Of a DNA stretch of 64,000 nt, positions 11,804 to 21,329 are shown piece after piece. The first letter of the stretch is position 1. Each line of letters starts with the position of its first letter. Position numbers and translations under genes: made by a program. The stretch comes from Camarhynchus parvulus (lineage: Eukaryota; Chordata; Aves; Passeriformes; Thraupidae). The DNA lies in the NCBI RefSeq assembly GCF_901933205.1, contig NC_044585.1, forward strand, positions 8,742,001-8,806,000, in the 5' to 3' direction. The notes beneath the pieces were generated by a model. That model did not search any database. It saw only the letters and a program-made list of their open reading frames with translations, and was not told the origin of the DNA.

Positions 11804-13513
11804 AATTCTGACAATATCCCCCCCATTTTGGGTCCTGAACTTATGGTGAAACAGAACTGATTAATAACTTGACATTTCCTGATAATTTCCTCTCTTCATA
11901 CAGGGTCACATGACAGCTGGAGACAGGGTTCTGCATACAAAAGGGCACCCAGATGGAAGAATATAAGGAAATAAATTCAAAATTACAAAACAAGAAAGCT
12001 TCCAGGACTCTCAGGGGCTCTGGACTTCTAAAATAATTTCAAAGTCTAGGGAAGTTCTAAGAAATAAGAAAAGGTTTTCCCTTTTAAATGCTGGCAGTAC
12101 TCCAAAGAAGAGCTGGCTTCTGCCAACAGGAAGCAGCCATCAAGTTTTCCTAAGCATGGTTGTTTACCTCCCTGGGTATTTTCCAAGAAGAAGTTCCAGT
12201 TCTGAACCAGGATGTGCAAACAAAAAGACTTACTGGAACAGGAGCTTTTAGGTATGTGAGATTTCAAGTTAAATGTTTTCCTCAGAGAGCTTGCTCAACA
12301 TGTGAGACACTGGCACAAAACCCAGAACAGCATTGTTGGTTCCCTGGGACAGCACAGCAGCAAGTTCAGTCTCTCCTCTACTGCCCAAGCACATTCTGCA
12401 GAACCACCCCAAAAATGCAATTGCTGCATCATCTCCAGTCAGCGTAGGACCTTTGCCTTTTTTCTTTTGCTTGTGACTACCACCTCTAATGTGTCATTGT
12501 GCATCAGTGTACACAAGTGAGCACAACGCCTCTCTGTGCACAGCTCCTGTGGCACCCCCCAGAACCTCCAAATCCTGTGTACTCTGCACAACTCTCTGGT
12601 TCACATTTCCCTGCCAGCAGGAGGAGAAAACCCTGCAGGGGAACACTGTGCTTGGGACCAAGCTAGAAAGAGAAAAGCCAAAGAGATGAAGTAGGACTAC
12701 ACATGGGAATAGGTACCACAAACAGATAAACCACAGCAAAGCACCAGAGGTGCCAACAACTGGACCTTTTAAAGGGAAAGGGAATCCTTGCAATGGAAGC
12801 AGAATCAAGAGAACAATAAAAGAATGGTGTGGGAAGCAGATGGGCCAAGCTGGTTGGAAGCAGAGGCCAGAACAACTAAGCAAAGCAATAACAACTACAA
12901 CCTCCTCTTGACCTGTGGGATTCCTGCAGGGATCAGGGCTGCCCACCAAACAGATCACCTGACCACTGCCCATTTTCCTGGCTGAGTGACCAATGCTGTT
13001 TGATTCCCAGCTGGACTCTCTCAGGGACTGGCAGATGGCATAAACCTTCCCAAGGGCATCCAGGGACTATGTATAAAGATCTGTTTACATGACTAATGTT
13101 TGCAGAGTTTTCCCAGGAACTTTTCATTCTTCCAGAATGGGGCACAGGGTTGCCAGCCTTTCTGTTTACTGTGGTGTGGATATCTTGTCGTTTAAATTCC
13201 CAAACCATTCCCAGTGGTTTGTTCCAAGCTCTGAATGTGCAAGAGAAATTTCCTTCTCTGTCTGACAGAAAGAAGCAAATCAAGAGATCTTTATCTCAAA
13301 ATACTGCCATGTCCTTGTAAGCAGACAGATTTTCCCTTTATATCAGCAATCCTTGGCAGTGTGAGGGGGATTAGGAAGTGTCTCTACACTGGGACCTCTG
13401 CTGTTTAATAAGCACGTCAGTTTTCTGGAAAAATTAGTAAATTGGCAAAAAAATGCCACTGCTACAAAATGATATAAATTTGTTAATTTTTGGTCTTGCC
13501 TGAGACCAGTGAA
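11804..13513. other. Intergenic, no gene supported
   Basis: This region has several moderate open frames on both strands, notably a 159-codon hydrophobic one on the minus strand at 12494-12973. None has a domain, signal or splice context I can support. The stretch 13370-13480 faintly resembles a decayed retroelement but is too diverged to assign. The minisatellite begins at its right edge. Confidence 0.45.
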
Positions 13514-14013
13514 GTCGCACTTTACGGCACCTTTTACGACAGTCGCGCTTTACAGCAGTTTTGTGACAGTCGCGCTTTATGGCAGTCTTACGACAGTCGC
13601 GCTTATACGGCACCTTTTACGACAGTCGCGCTTTATGGCAGTCTTACGACAGTCGCGCTATACGGCACCTTTTACGACAGTCGCGCTTTATGGCAGTCTT
13701 ACGACAGTCGCGCTATACGGCACCTTTTACGACAGTCGTGTTTTGCGACAGTTGCGCTTTACGGAAGCTTTACGACAGTCACGCTTTACGGCCGGTTGTG
13801 CGACAGTCGCGCTTTACGGCACCTTTTACAACAGTCACGCTTTACAACACCTTTTATGGCAGTCGCGCTTTACGGTGCCTTTTACGACAGTCGCGCTTTG
13901 CGGCACCTTTTACGACAGCGTGCTTTACGGCCGATTTTATGACAGTCGCGCTTTACGACAGCTTTTACGACAGTTGCGCTTTATGGCCGATTTTACGACA
14001 GTCGCGCTTTACG
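13514..14013 (+). repeat. CpG-rich minisatellite, about 18 units of 27-29 bp
   Basis: A 500-bp tandem array. The unit starts GTCGCGCTTTACGGCACC and ends TTTTACGACA, for 28 bp with about four CpGs. A 27-bp variant has ATGGCAGTC in the middle. Unit starts are at 13514, 13542, 13569, 13596, 13625, 13652, 13680, 13707, 13735 (only 16 bp), 13751, 13778, 13806, 13834, 13862, 13890, 13918, 13945, 13973 and a partial at 14001. Units 13569-13734 form a higher-order dimer: two 55-bp copies (13625-13679 and 13680-13734) are identical and the preceding copy differs by one base. Forward frames stay open over most of the array because the unit lacks stop codons, not because it is a gene. CpG density is far above the flanks. 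Confidence 0.95.
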
Positions 14014-17000
14014 AGGTGGCCTCCTCTCAGTTCTCTCCCCATGAGAAGGAGTGTCCAAACTGGGAATCAGCAAACACTTTCCCCTCAGCCCCTCCCTTCT
14101 CAGTGCCTATGGCTGCTGAGAACTCCTGTAGCACTGAAGGGAGATCCTCTTTTCCTGAAAAAAGCATTCTAAAAGGCCTAATTTCAAGTCAACTTGCAGA
14201 ATATTTTTGTTCCAAAAACACTGATAATGTAGACTGAGTTAACTTAGATTTCTTTTGTGAATCAGAAGCAAGATTTCATTGACTGTGGTGATGGGAGAAC
14301 CAACTCGATTGCATGGGGAAGTAGATAATCCTACAACAGAGGCATGTGAGACATCTCTGTCACAAGATATGGGCTGTGTGAGCCAGCTGGTGCTGCCTGG
14401 GTCTGCAGTCTCCGTCGTGGTTCAGAGGAGGAGGATATGCACAGCTTTGTCCACAAGGGCCAGAGCCGGGGTGTCCTATCCTCACAGGGGCTTCTGGGTA
14501 GGGACCCCCGGTGTTTCTCTGCTTTTCCCTGCTCCCTGGCTCCGGGTCACCATTCCAGACGACTTCTGTAGTCAGGGCGAGGGGCACCAAGGTCTCCCAA
14601 CATCTCTGAAGGTCCAGCACTCTGTTCCTCACATCCAGGAATCACTGTAATTTCTTAATTTTACAATTGGCTCGTTGTTTTTGGGGTTTTTATAAGTTCA
14701 GCACTTCCCAGAGTACACTTTGGTTCTGAAATCTACATATTGTAATGTCCTTTTCCCCCACTGTCTGGGGAGAGGTACACTTTTGCCTTAGGCAGGACTT
14801 TACCAATACAAAAGGAGCTATCAACTTGCCCTGGCTAGGGTCAAAGAGAACGATTAACTCTAACAACTCGTAATTAACATAACAAGTAACACTGCTGCAG
14901 TAACTCCAGGTCTAAAGATTTTGTAACTTTGGGGTTTTTTCTCTATAGAAATAGAATTTAACCAAATTCTGTTCATAAGAATTGGGACACTGCTATGGGG
15001 AAAATACAGACAGAAATCCAGCAAGAAGGCCTGAAGGAATTAGAAGAGGTGTTACAGGAGTCACTTCAGGTACAGGCGTGATGTGATCTCTCCCTCACCA
15101 CAAATCAGCTAGGTCAGAGGACTGGACCATAAAGAGACCAAAGTCAGACTCTCCAGCCCATGCCTTTGGCCCACAACCAAGATCTAAGATGGAACTCAAG
15201 CAGACCTACCTCACTCTTCCTTGAAATTCTGGGTGGTTGGAAGTACCAGCAACGTGTGGGTGGAACATCAGGACATGAGGACAAGGAACTGGAATGCAAG
15301 GTACACATATGTTAGGAAAGTCATGATTTGAAGTTGAACTGTGTCTTTTCCATGCTTTTCTGGTGGTAACCTGGGAACAATCACAGAAGCCAATGAAGCA
15401 GAATCCCAATAACTTATTAAGTATAAATGGAGAAGGGATGAAAGCTGAGTGAAAATCACCTTTCTGAAGGGCTTGCTTGTGCCAGTGTTAAGAGAAGGGA
15501 AAGCCAATGTCACTTTGGACAGCATGCAGGCAGGGTGGCAGCTCCTTGCAGCAGCCAGAGGATACAGATTCTGCATATTCCCTGAGACTGAGAGCACTAA
15601 AACTTTGAAAAGCGCACTCCTGAATCCAAATGTGTAATAACAAAATTTAAGAATAAGTAGAATTTGTTTACAGGTTTTGAACAACCTTGTTTTAGGCTGC
15701 TAAACAGGTTCTCTTCTCATTTAATCAGCTATTGATACAGGTATGGGAACACTCCAGCTGGTGTCAAGAACTTGGGGGCCTGGGCCACCATCCAAGTATT
15801 TTCAGACACACTTTTGGCAAGCAAGCTCTTTCTCAGATTATCTTTTCTCTACGCCCCCCTCCTCCATTTTACTTTCCTCCCCTATTCCCCCTTTTTTCAT
15901 GTGTAGATAACATTGAACACACATTTCTTTCTCTGTATCTGAGATTACACAAGGGTAAAGCCTCTCCACCTTCGTTAAACACAATTATTTCCTCTGGTGG
16001 GTTGGCCACCTGGAACATAAAACATAAAGCTGTTTTAGCAGGAACTAATGTGGTTTCTGGCAGGACAACCAACAGAATCCTCATTGGCACATCCTTGGTG
16101 GTAGTGCTGATCCCCCCAGCGGGGTGAAGGCAGGGTGAGAAGCATTCCTGAGTCACGTGGATCACAGGATTAAATCCAATGACTGAAAAAAAGAAAAATA
16201 CAAAGACAGGAATGTATAAACAGTGAAGGGGGGGGAAAAAAGTGGAAATCAGAATTAAACTTGAAGCCTTTTTGTTAAAACTCTCTGAAAGGGTGTCACA
16301 GTGTAAGACCAGCTTTATGGACCTTTTCTTAGGCACTCTCTTACCCAGTGACTCAACCATATATTTAATAAAACACTTTATATATCCTAATGGTAGTATG
16401 ATAATATTTATCTAAATATATTCTCAGCAACTGCCCCAGAGCTCATCTTAGTACTACTAAAACTATTCAACAGGACTAGAATGCAGGGTGTCATGCCCTT
16501 CTTTTGCTAGCTACTACTGCCAACACTAATGGATGCTGTTATTATATTCAGTAACAATGGACAACACCAGTGCCAAGGGCAGCTTCCACTTTTTTGGTTA
16601 CACATCACTGTGAAGTAGCTCAGGCACCACTACTAGCACATATGTACCTGCACTTCTGTGGTTTATTCATGATCACAAATGTTTGCGGCAAAAGGAAACA
16701 TGCTTTTCATGGGCTCTGGTTCCACATGAAATTAAATAGGAAAATTAAATCACCTGCAGACAGAAGGTCAGGATTTTTCTTCAGTCATAATTCCAAGACA
16801 TATGGATATCTTTATGATAAATCATATGATGATAAATCAGATCTCCCCAGTATAGCTGTAAATATTACAAATCAGCAATGTAAGGCAGCCCTGTTCACTC
16901 CACTTTTCTTGCAAATAAGGGCAACTTGAAATGGATGTCTGAAATCTGAAGCAGTTATTAATACTGAATCTGCATTTTGGTAGGAAAAAGTAACACTTCA

Positions 17001-17814
17001 AAGTGGGAATTAGAATTACAGAAGAAACATGAGTCCAAATCCAGAAGAGGCACACAAAAGAGAAGCAGTATCTCCAATGGCCAGTGTCTCAGGGGCTTAG
17101 CAGAACCCGAACAAACAATTTTTTGCACTCCAATTAAAAGGCTTATTGAAAAATTGCCATGTTTTTCACAAAGGTGTCAAAGTAGAAAGATGAACTTTCA
17201 GCCTTAGCTCAATGTCATGCTGCAGTGTGCAAGAAAAGAACAAACACAAGCTTACAAATGCAGTTTGTTCTCTGTATCATGAAAGCCTGGCAGAACTCCA
17301 ATGCTGGAGTAATGCCAAACCAGCACACCAGTGCCTTTGATCTTCCAAAGCTCATGTTTTCCTTTAGTGTTTAACATCTCCACTAATTTAAAATCAATGT
17401 ACAAATGGCTTTCAGAAATAATTGTGAGCAGCCAAAGTCTCGACATTTCATAACTATTCAGGTCGTTGGCAACTGCCACAAGTGGAAACTTGGAAAGCTT
17501 CAGGGGCTGAGCTGCCGGAGGTTCAAACACCCTCGATGCCCTGCAACCTGTGTGTTGCTGCCCGTAGGTTGCTGAACATCCGCATTCCCATGGGCAGAGC
17601 ATTTCCAGGCTTTCTACCTGCAAACCTTTTGTCTGAACCCCAGATCTATCAGATCTGACACCAGCCCGTCAGGGCAGGGTGATTTTCTCCCTCAGACACC
17701 TCATAAGTGCTCACTCACTCCCACACAGCTCTGCTGCTCCTCAGGGTGCGACTCCCCTGAGGGATTTCTGCATAGGCTCCTGCAGTTCCACTCATCAATC
17801 ACTAATCCCGCTGC
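14014..17814. other. Intergenic, upstream of XBP1
   Basis: No gene is recognised. The 123-codon frame at 14279-14650 lies in a moderately GC-rich segment with no known domain. The remainder is AT-rich with homopolymer runs, for example G/A-rich near 16230-16245. It is probably decayed mobile DNA plus distal XBP1 regulatory sequence, but nothing specific can be pointed to. Confidence 0.45.
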
Positions 17815-17840
17815 CTTTTTAGTCTTTTTAGACTAAAAAG
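17815..17840. repeat. Perfect 10-bp inverted repeat (hairpin)
   Basis: CTTTTTAGTC at 17815-17824 and its exact reverse complement GACTAAAAAG at 17831-17840 are separated by TTTTTA. It lies about 500 bp upstream of the XBP1 start codon, just outside the CpG island. Confidence 0.8.
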
Positions 17841-18184
17841 TTAATTCTTATGGCATCTGCTACAGCTCCATTCGTGGCACTTGTGTTCTCCATGATTATG
17901 CTTGTGACTACTTGTGAGAGATCGGCTTCGGGAAGGAGACCAGAGAGAGATTTCAGCTGGATGGCCACGCCAGGCCCGGTTCACTGCCTCCTCAAGGAAC
18001 TGCTCAAGTTCCGCCATCGCGGGCACGGCCCGGATCCGGCCCGGGTCCAGCCGAGTCCCCTCCGGCCCCTCCCGGCCCCGCTCTGCCCTCACAGTCGCCC
18101 GCAAGCCCCGCCCCTCGCCAGCGCCTCACAACCGCAGCCCCTTGTCTGATGCAATTCGCTTCCCCCCTTGCTCGCGGCCTCGAG

Positions 18185-18244
18185 CCAATCACGGTCTCTC
18201 TCGGCCGTGGCGTCACGCCCCTCAGCCAATGAGCGAGAGCCACG
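18185..18244 (+). promoter_or_regulatory. XBP1: XBP1 promoter with ER stress response element (ERSE)
   Basis: The ERSE consensus CCAAT-N9-CCACG is matched perfectly at 18226-18244, with CCAAT at 18226-18230, a nine-base spacer, and CCACG at 18240-18244. It ends 88 bp before the ATG. A second CCAAT box is at 18185-18189 and a CRE half-site CGTCA at 18211-18215. ERSE is bound by NF-Y plus ATF6 (and XBP1 itself), so this supports induction of the gene by ER stress, as in mammals. The surrounding CpG island runs from about 17990 to 18780. Confidence 0.85.
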
Positions 18245-18331
18245 ATGGTAGAAATCCGGGCGGGGCGGCGGGGAGCGCAGTCGGCCGCGCTGGTGACGCG
18301 GGTGGCGTGTCCGCTGTCCCGCCGTGCCGCC

Positions 18332-20518
18332 ATGGCAGCGCTGCCCGGTGCCGCGGCCCCGCGGCTGCTCCTCATCCCTAGCAAAGCGGCCGAGGCTCCC
18401 GGCACCGCGGCTGCCCGGCATCTGTCCGTTGTCCTGCCGGCAGGAGCCGACCCCGGCCTCCCGGGGATGGAGACCGCGCAGCCGGCCCGCAAGCGGCAGC
18501 GGCTCACGCATCTGAGCCCGGAGGAGAAGGCGCTGCGCAGGTGAGTGCGGGGCAGCGGTGGCGGGGCTGCGGCCGCGCTTGGTGGGTACAAGATCTCCCG
18601 CTGACGGCCGCTCTGCTTCGCAGGAAGCTGAAGAACCGCGTGGCGGCCCAGAGTGCCCGCGACAGGAAGAAGGCGCGGATGACAGAGCTGGAGCAGCAGG
18701 TGGTGGAGCTGGAGGAGGAGGTAAGGGGCTGCCGGAGATACGGGGCTGGAGGAGGGGGAGCAAGGGAGCGGCCTCCCTGCTTCACGGCTCTTTGCAGAAC
18801 CAGAAGCTGCTGCGGGAGAACCAGCTCTTGCGGGAAAGGACGTGTGACCTCGCGCGGGAGAACCAGGAGCTCCGCTGCCGCCTGGGTTTGGATGCTCTGA
18901 AGACGGAGGAGGAGGGTGACGAGTTCCAGGTGAGCCGCGCTGCTGGCGTGTCCGCCCCCGCCTTGGGCAGAGCTGCCCCGATTCCGGGGCAGTCTCGGGG
19001 CTGTGGGCAGGGATATGCCGGAAAGACCTTTGTCCTCCATATGGAGGCTGTCCTGAAACTCTGCGGGTGCCAAGTGGAAATGGGTAACGTGGGAGGTAGA
19101 AAGCTGACTAGCTCCAGGCTGGTTTAAGACAGTTTTCTCTGGTTTTCTACCTTATAGAGGTGAAGTAGAAACTGTTACAGTCACGTAGGTGTGCCTCAGA
19201 TGTGGTGGAGAGGGTCAGCCTTTAATTTAGAAGTGTCAAAATAAATGTGCAAGTGTAGGGAAGCTTTGGCTGACTTTGAAATTATCTTCCCTTCAGGTTC
19301 CTACAGAACAAGCAAATAGGGAATTTTGTGTTGGAAGCCTTAGCAGAAGAATTATGATGTTGAAGATCATGTACTGTAGTGCCTGCCAGAACATTTGCAG
19401 TGACTGAGTTTTTGTCTTGGTACAGGTTGTGAAGGAATCCCAGGTGGATGAAATCAGATTGGTGACCGGGTCCGCTGAGTCCGCAGCACTCAGACTACGT
19501 GTTCCTCTGCAGCAGGTGCAGGCCCAGCAGTCACCATTTCTGATAGTTTCCACATGGATTCTGATGGCAGTGACTCTTCAGACTCTGAGGTGAGCATCCA
19601 GTCCTATACAAACTGTCCATGGAATTCAGAATTACTGTAGATTTAAGATCAGTGTTGTAATGTTTTGATGTTAAATTATTCAGTGATTTCTATTAATTCC
19701 AAATCTTGGAGTGCTATACCTGTGCATCAGAACGGTGTTAGGCTGTGTCCAGTGAGTACAGGAATTCAACAACACCCACGTAAAAATACCCAGTCCCCAC
19801 AGCTTTAGTTGTGTGCAGGTCTGCCCAAGCCAGGTTTTGGTCTGTGCTCTGTGTAGCCAGCAGGCACTGTGGTGTTTGTACTTGATGGGTACAAGATCTC
19901 AAGGAGCTTCTAGGAGTGGCTGTAAATCTCAAATACATGTATAATTCCCTGGGGATTGCCAGTACCCTTACAAAAAAAGCTGTGGGCAAAGAATGACTGT
20001 GCCCTGGCACAGATTGCCCAAAAGGATGTGGAGTCTCCCTTGCTGGAGACAGTTGAGAACCATCTGGTGCAATCCTGTGCCACGTGCTCTAAGATGACTC
20101 TGCTTGAGCAGGGAAATTGGACCAGATATGACTTACTGTGGTCCCTTCCAACCTGGCCTATTCTGTGAATTTCTGTAAGATGGGTAACTGCCTTAACCGT
20201 GTATTTGATTATATTCTTGGTAAAACAACTGTGATTGCATCAGTGTATATTAACCTCCACGTGGAGGGTAGTCGAGGCCACATTTGGTGTTTGGCTGTAA
20301 CAGTAATAAACTGTCTTTCATTTTGCAGTCTGATGTCCTATTGGGCTTTCTGGACAGTCTGGACCCAGAGTTGTTTCTCAAATATGCTGATTCAGAGTCA
20401 ACGTGCCTGGAAAAGCTGGATGAAGAGATCTCTGGAGAAACAAATTCCATACCAGCCGCCCTCTCTCCCTCTTTGGGGTCCCCATCAGCCAAGCTGGAAG
20501 CCATTAATGAACTCATAA
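18332..20518 (+). CDS. XBP1: XBP1, unspliced isoform XBP1u
   Basis: The conventional mRNA uses the same five exons but keeps the 26-nt segment, so the exon 5 frame differs and stops at TAA 20516-20518. The result is 263 aa against 261 in human. It keeps the bZIP, then a hydrophobic segment around residues 183-210 (WILMAVTL ... SYWAFW) that in mammals docks the nascent chain and its mRNA to the ER membrane, then a C-terminal arrest peptide (residues about 240-262, including HQPSWKPLMN). One extra serine follows the human end point. XBP1u is known as an unstable negative regulator. Identity is certain; function is by homology. Confidence 0.93.
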
Positions 20519-20883
20519 GGTTTGATCACGTGTATACAAAACCCCTGGTAGTGGAGATTCCTGTTGAAGTGGCCAACCAAACCAATATGCTAGTGAAAAT
20601 TGAGAAAGAAAATCTCTCTTCATCTGACAAGGCCATCCCTGAAGTCCCAGTGTCTGTGAAGAAGGAACCTGTAGACAGCTTCATGCCTGAACTGGGCTTT
20701 TCTCATCTGCTTTCTTCTTGTCATAGCCTTGAAGCCTCAAGCTACCTGTTGGATGGCTGTAGTGACTCTGGGTATGAAGGATCCCTGTCTCCCTTCAGTG
20801 ATACGTCTTCTCCGCTTGGCACTGACCATGCGTGGGAGGACAGCTTTGCCAAGGAACTCTTTCCCCAGCTCATCAGTGTCTAA
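18332..20883 (+). CDS. XBP1: XBP1, spliced (active) isoform XBP1s
   Basis: A bZIP transcription factor that executes the IRE1 arm of the unfolded protein response and drives ER chaperone, ERAD and lipid-synthesis genes. Coding exons are 18332-18540, 18624-18720, 18798-18929, 19426-19589 and 20329-20883, all with GT-AG borders. Removing the extra 26 nt at 19484-19509 gives 376 aa, the human length. The ATG has a perfect Kozak context (GCCGCCATGG). The basic region (NRVAAQSARDRKK, about residues 74-86) is followed by a leucine zipper to about 145. The C-terminal activation domain ends WEDSFAKELFPQLISV, with the conserved KLEAINELIRFDHVYTKPL block inside. Exon 4 and 5 read in this second frame only after IRE1 cleavage and RTCB ligation. 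High confidence; no disruption seen. Confidence 0.97.
19475..19520 (+). promoter_or_regulatory. XBP1: IRE1 target: 26-nt unconventional intron with twin stem-loops
   Basis: Two stem-loops with the IRE1 loop consensus CNGCAGC bracket exactly 26 nt (19484-19509). The 5' hairpin is CTGAGT / CCGCAGC / ACTCAG at 19475-19493, a perfect 6-bp stem with a 7-nt loop. The 3' loop CTGCAGC is at 19507-19513. Cuts fall after the third loop base in each. Ligation changes the reading frame to XBP1s. The 3' stem (19500-19506 with 19514-19520) contains a T-T mismatch and a G-U wobble where the human arm pairs perfectly. Confidence 0.95.
19985..20178 (+). mobile_element. CR1 LINE 3' fragment in XBP1 intron 4
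   Basis: A degraded CR1 in plus orientation: GGCACAGATTGCCCAAAAGG, then GTGGAGTCTCC, a TTGAGAACC...CTGGTGC block, GGACCAGATATGACTT and GTCCCTTCCAACCTGG. Ends are approximate because divergence is high. Confidence 0.7.
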
Positions 20884-21300
20884 CCTGGTAGTGTTAACTC
20901 CCTGGGAGCAACTGTCCTGGCAGGAAATCAGTAATGCCCCTTTGGGGGTGTATGTGGGGAAAATCAAGTCCATTCAGAAAAGTGTTTCTCATCTTTACCA
21001 TGCTAGTTGATGGTATGAAAAAGCCTGGGGTGTCCTGTCCTACCCTGGCTCCCCCCAGTCAGTGTTGGCTTAGGAGAGAGGCAGGTTTGTTTCTCAATAA
21101 CTTGCTCATTCTCTGTGAACCTGAAAATGTTTTGTTTTCCAGTTAAAATTTTAACACCAAAAACTAAACTGGGATATTCATGTATATGCAACTGGGCTAG
21201 ACCTTAATAGTCTCTAAGTCTTAAAGCTTCACTAAATGCTTGTTTTCCATTTGCTATGTAGAGTTGCTTTGTCCATTTAATATTTAACTGTATTGGTGCA

Positions 21301-21306
21301 ATTAAA
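21301..21306 (+). terminator. XBP1: Probable XBP1 polyadenylation signal
   Basis: ATTAAA lies 418 bp after the XBP1s stop codon and is followed by a T/G-rich stretch near 21328-21340. It is the first plausible poly(A) signal in the 3' UTR. No cDNA evidence is available here. Confidence 0.5.
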
Positions 21307-21329
21307 ATGCAGTGCAGCTCACTGACCCT

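Noticed and set aside
12494..12973. 159-codon hydrophobic minus-strand frame
   Set aside because: No recognisable family, no conserved motif, and surrounding sequence looks like decayed noncoding DNA.
13370..13480. Possible decayed reverse-transcriptase fragment (LGPLLFN-like translation)
   Set aside because: Only a handful of residues resemble CR1 ORF2, which is not enough to call an element.
13490..14237. Three overlapping plus-strand frames (up to 242 aa) with repeated ALYGTFYDSR-like peptides
   Set aside because: They come from a stop-free tandem repeat. There is no start context, signal or flanking exon, and several frames are equally open over most of the array.
14279..14650. 123-codon plus-strand frame downstream of the minisatellite
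   Set aside because: No domain, no known relative, and no supporting promoter or splice sites.
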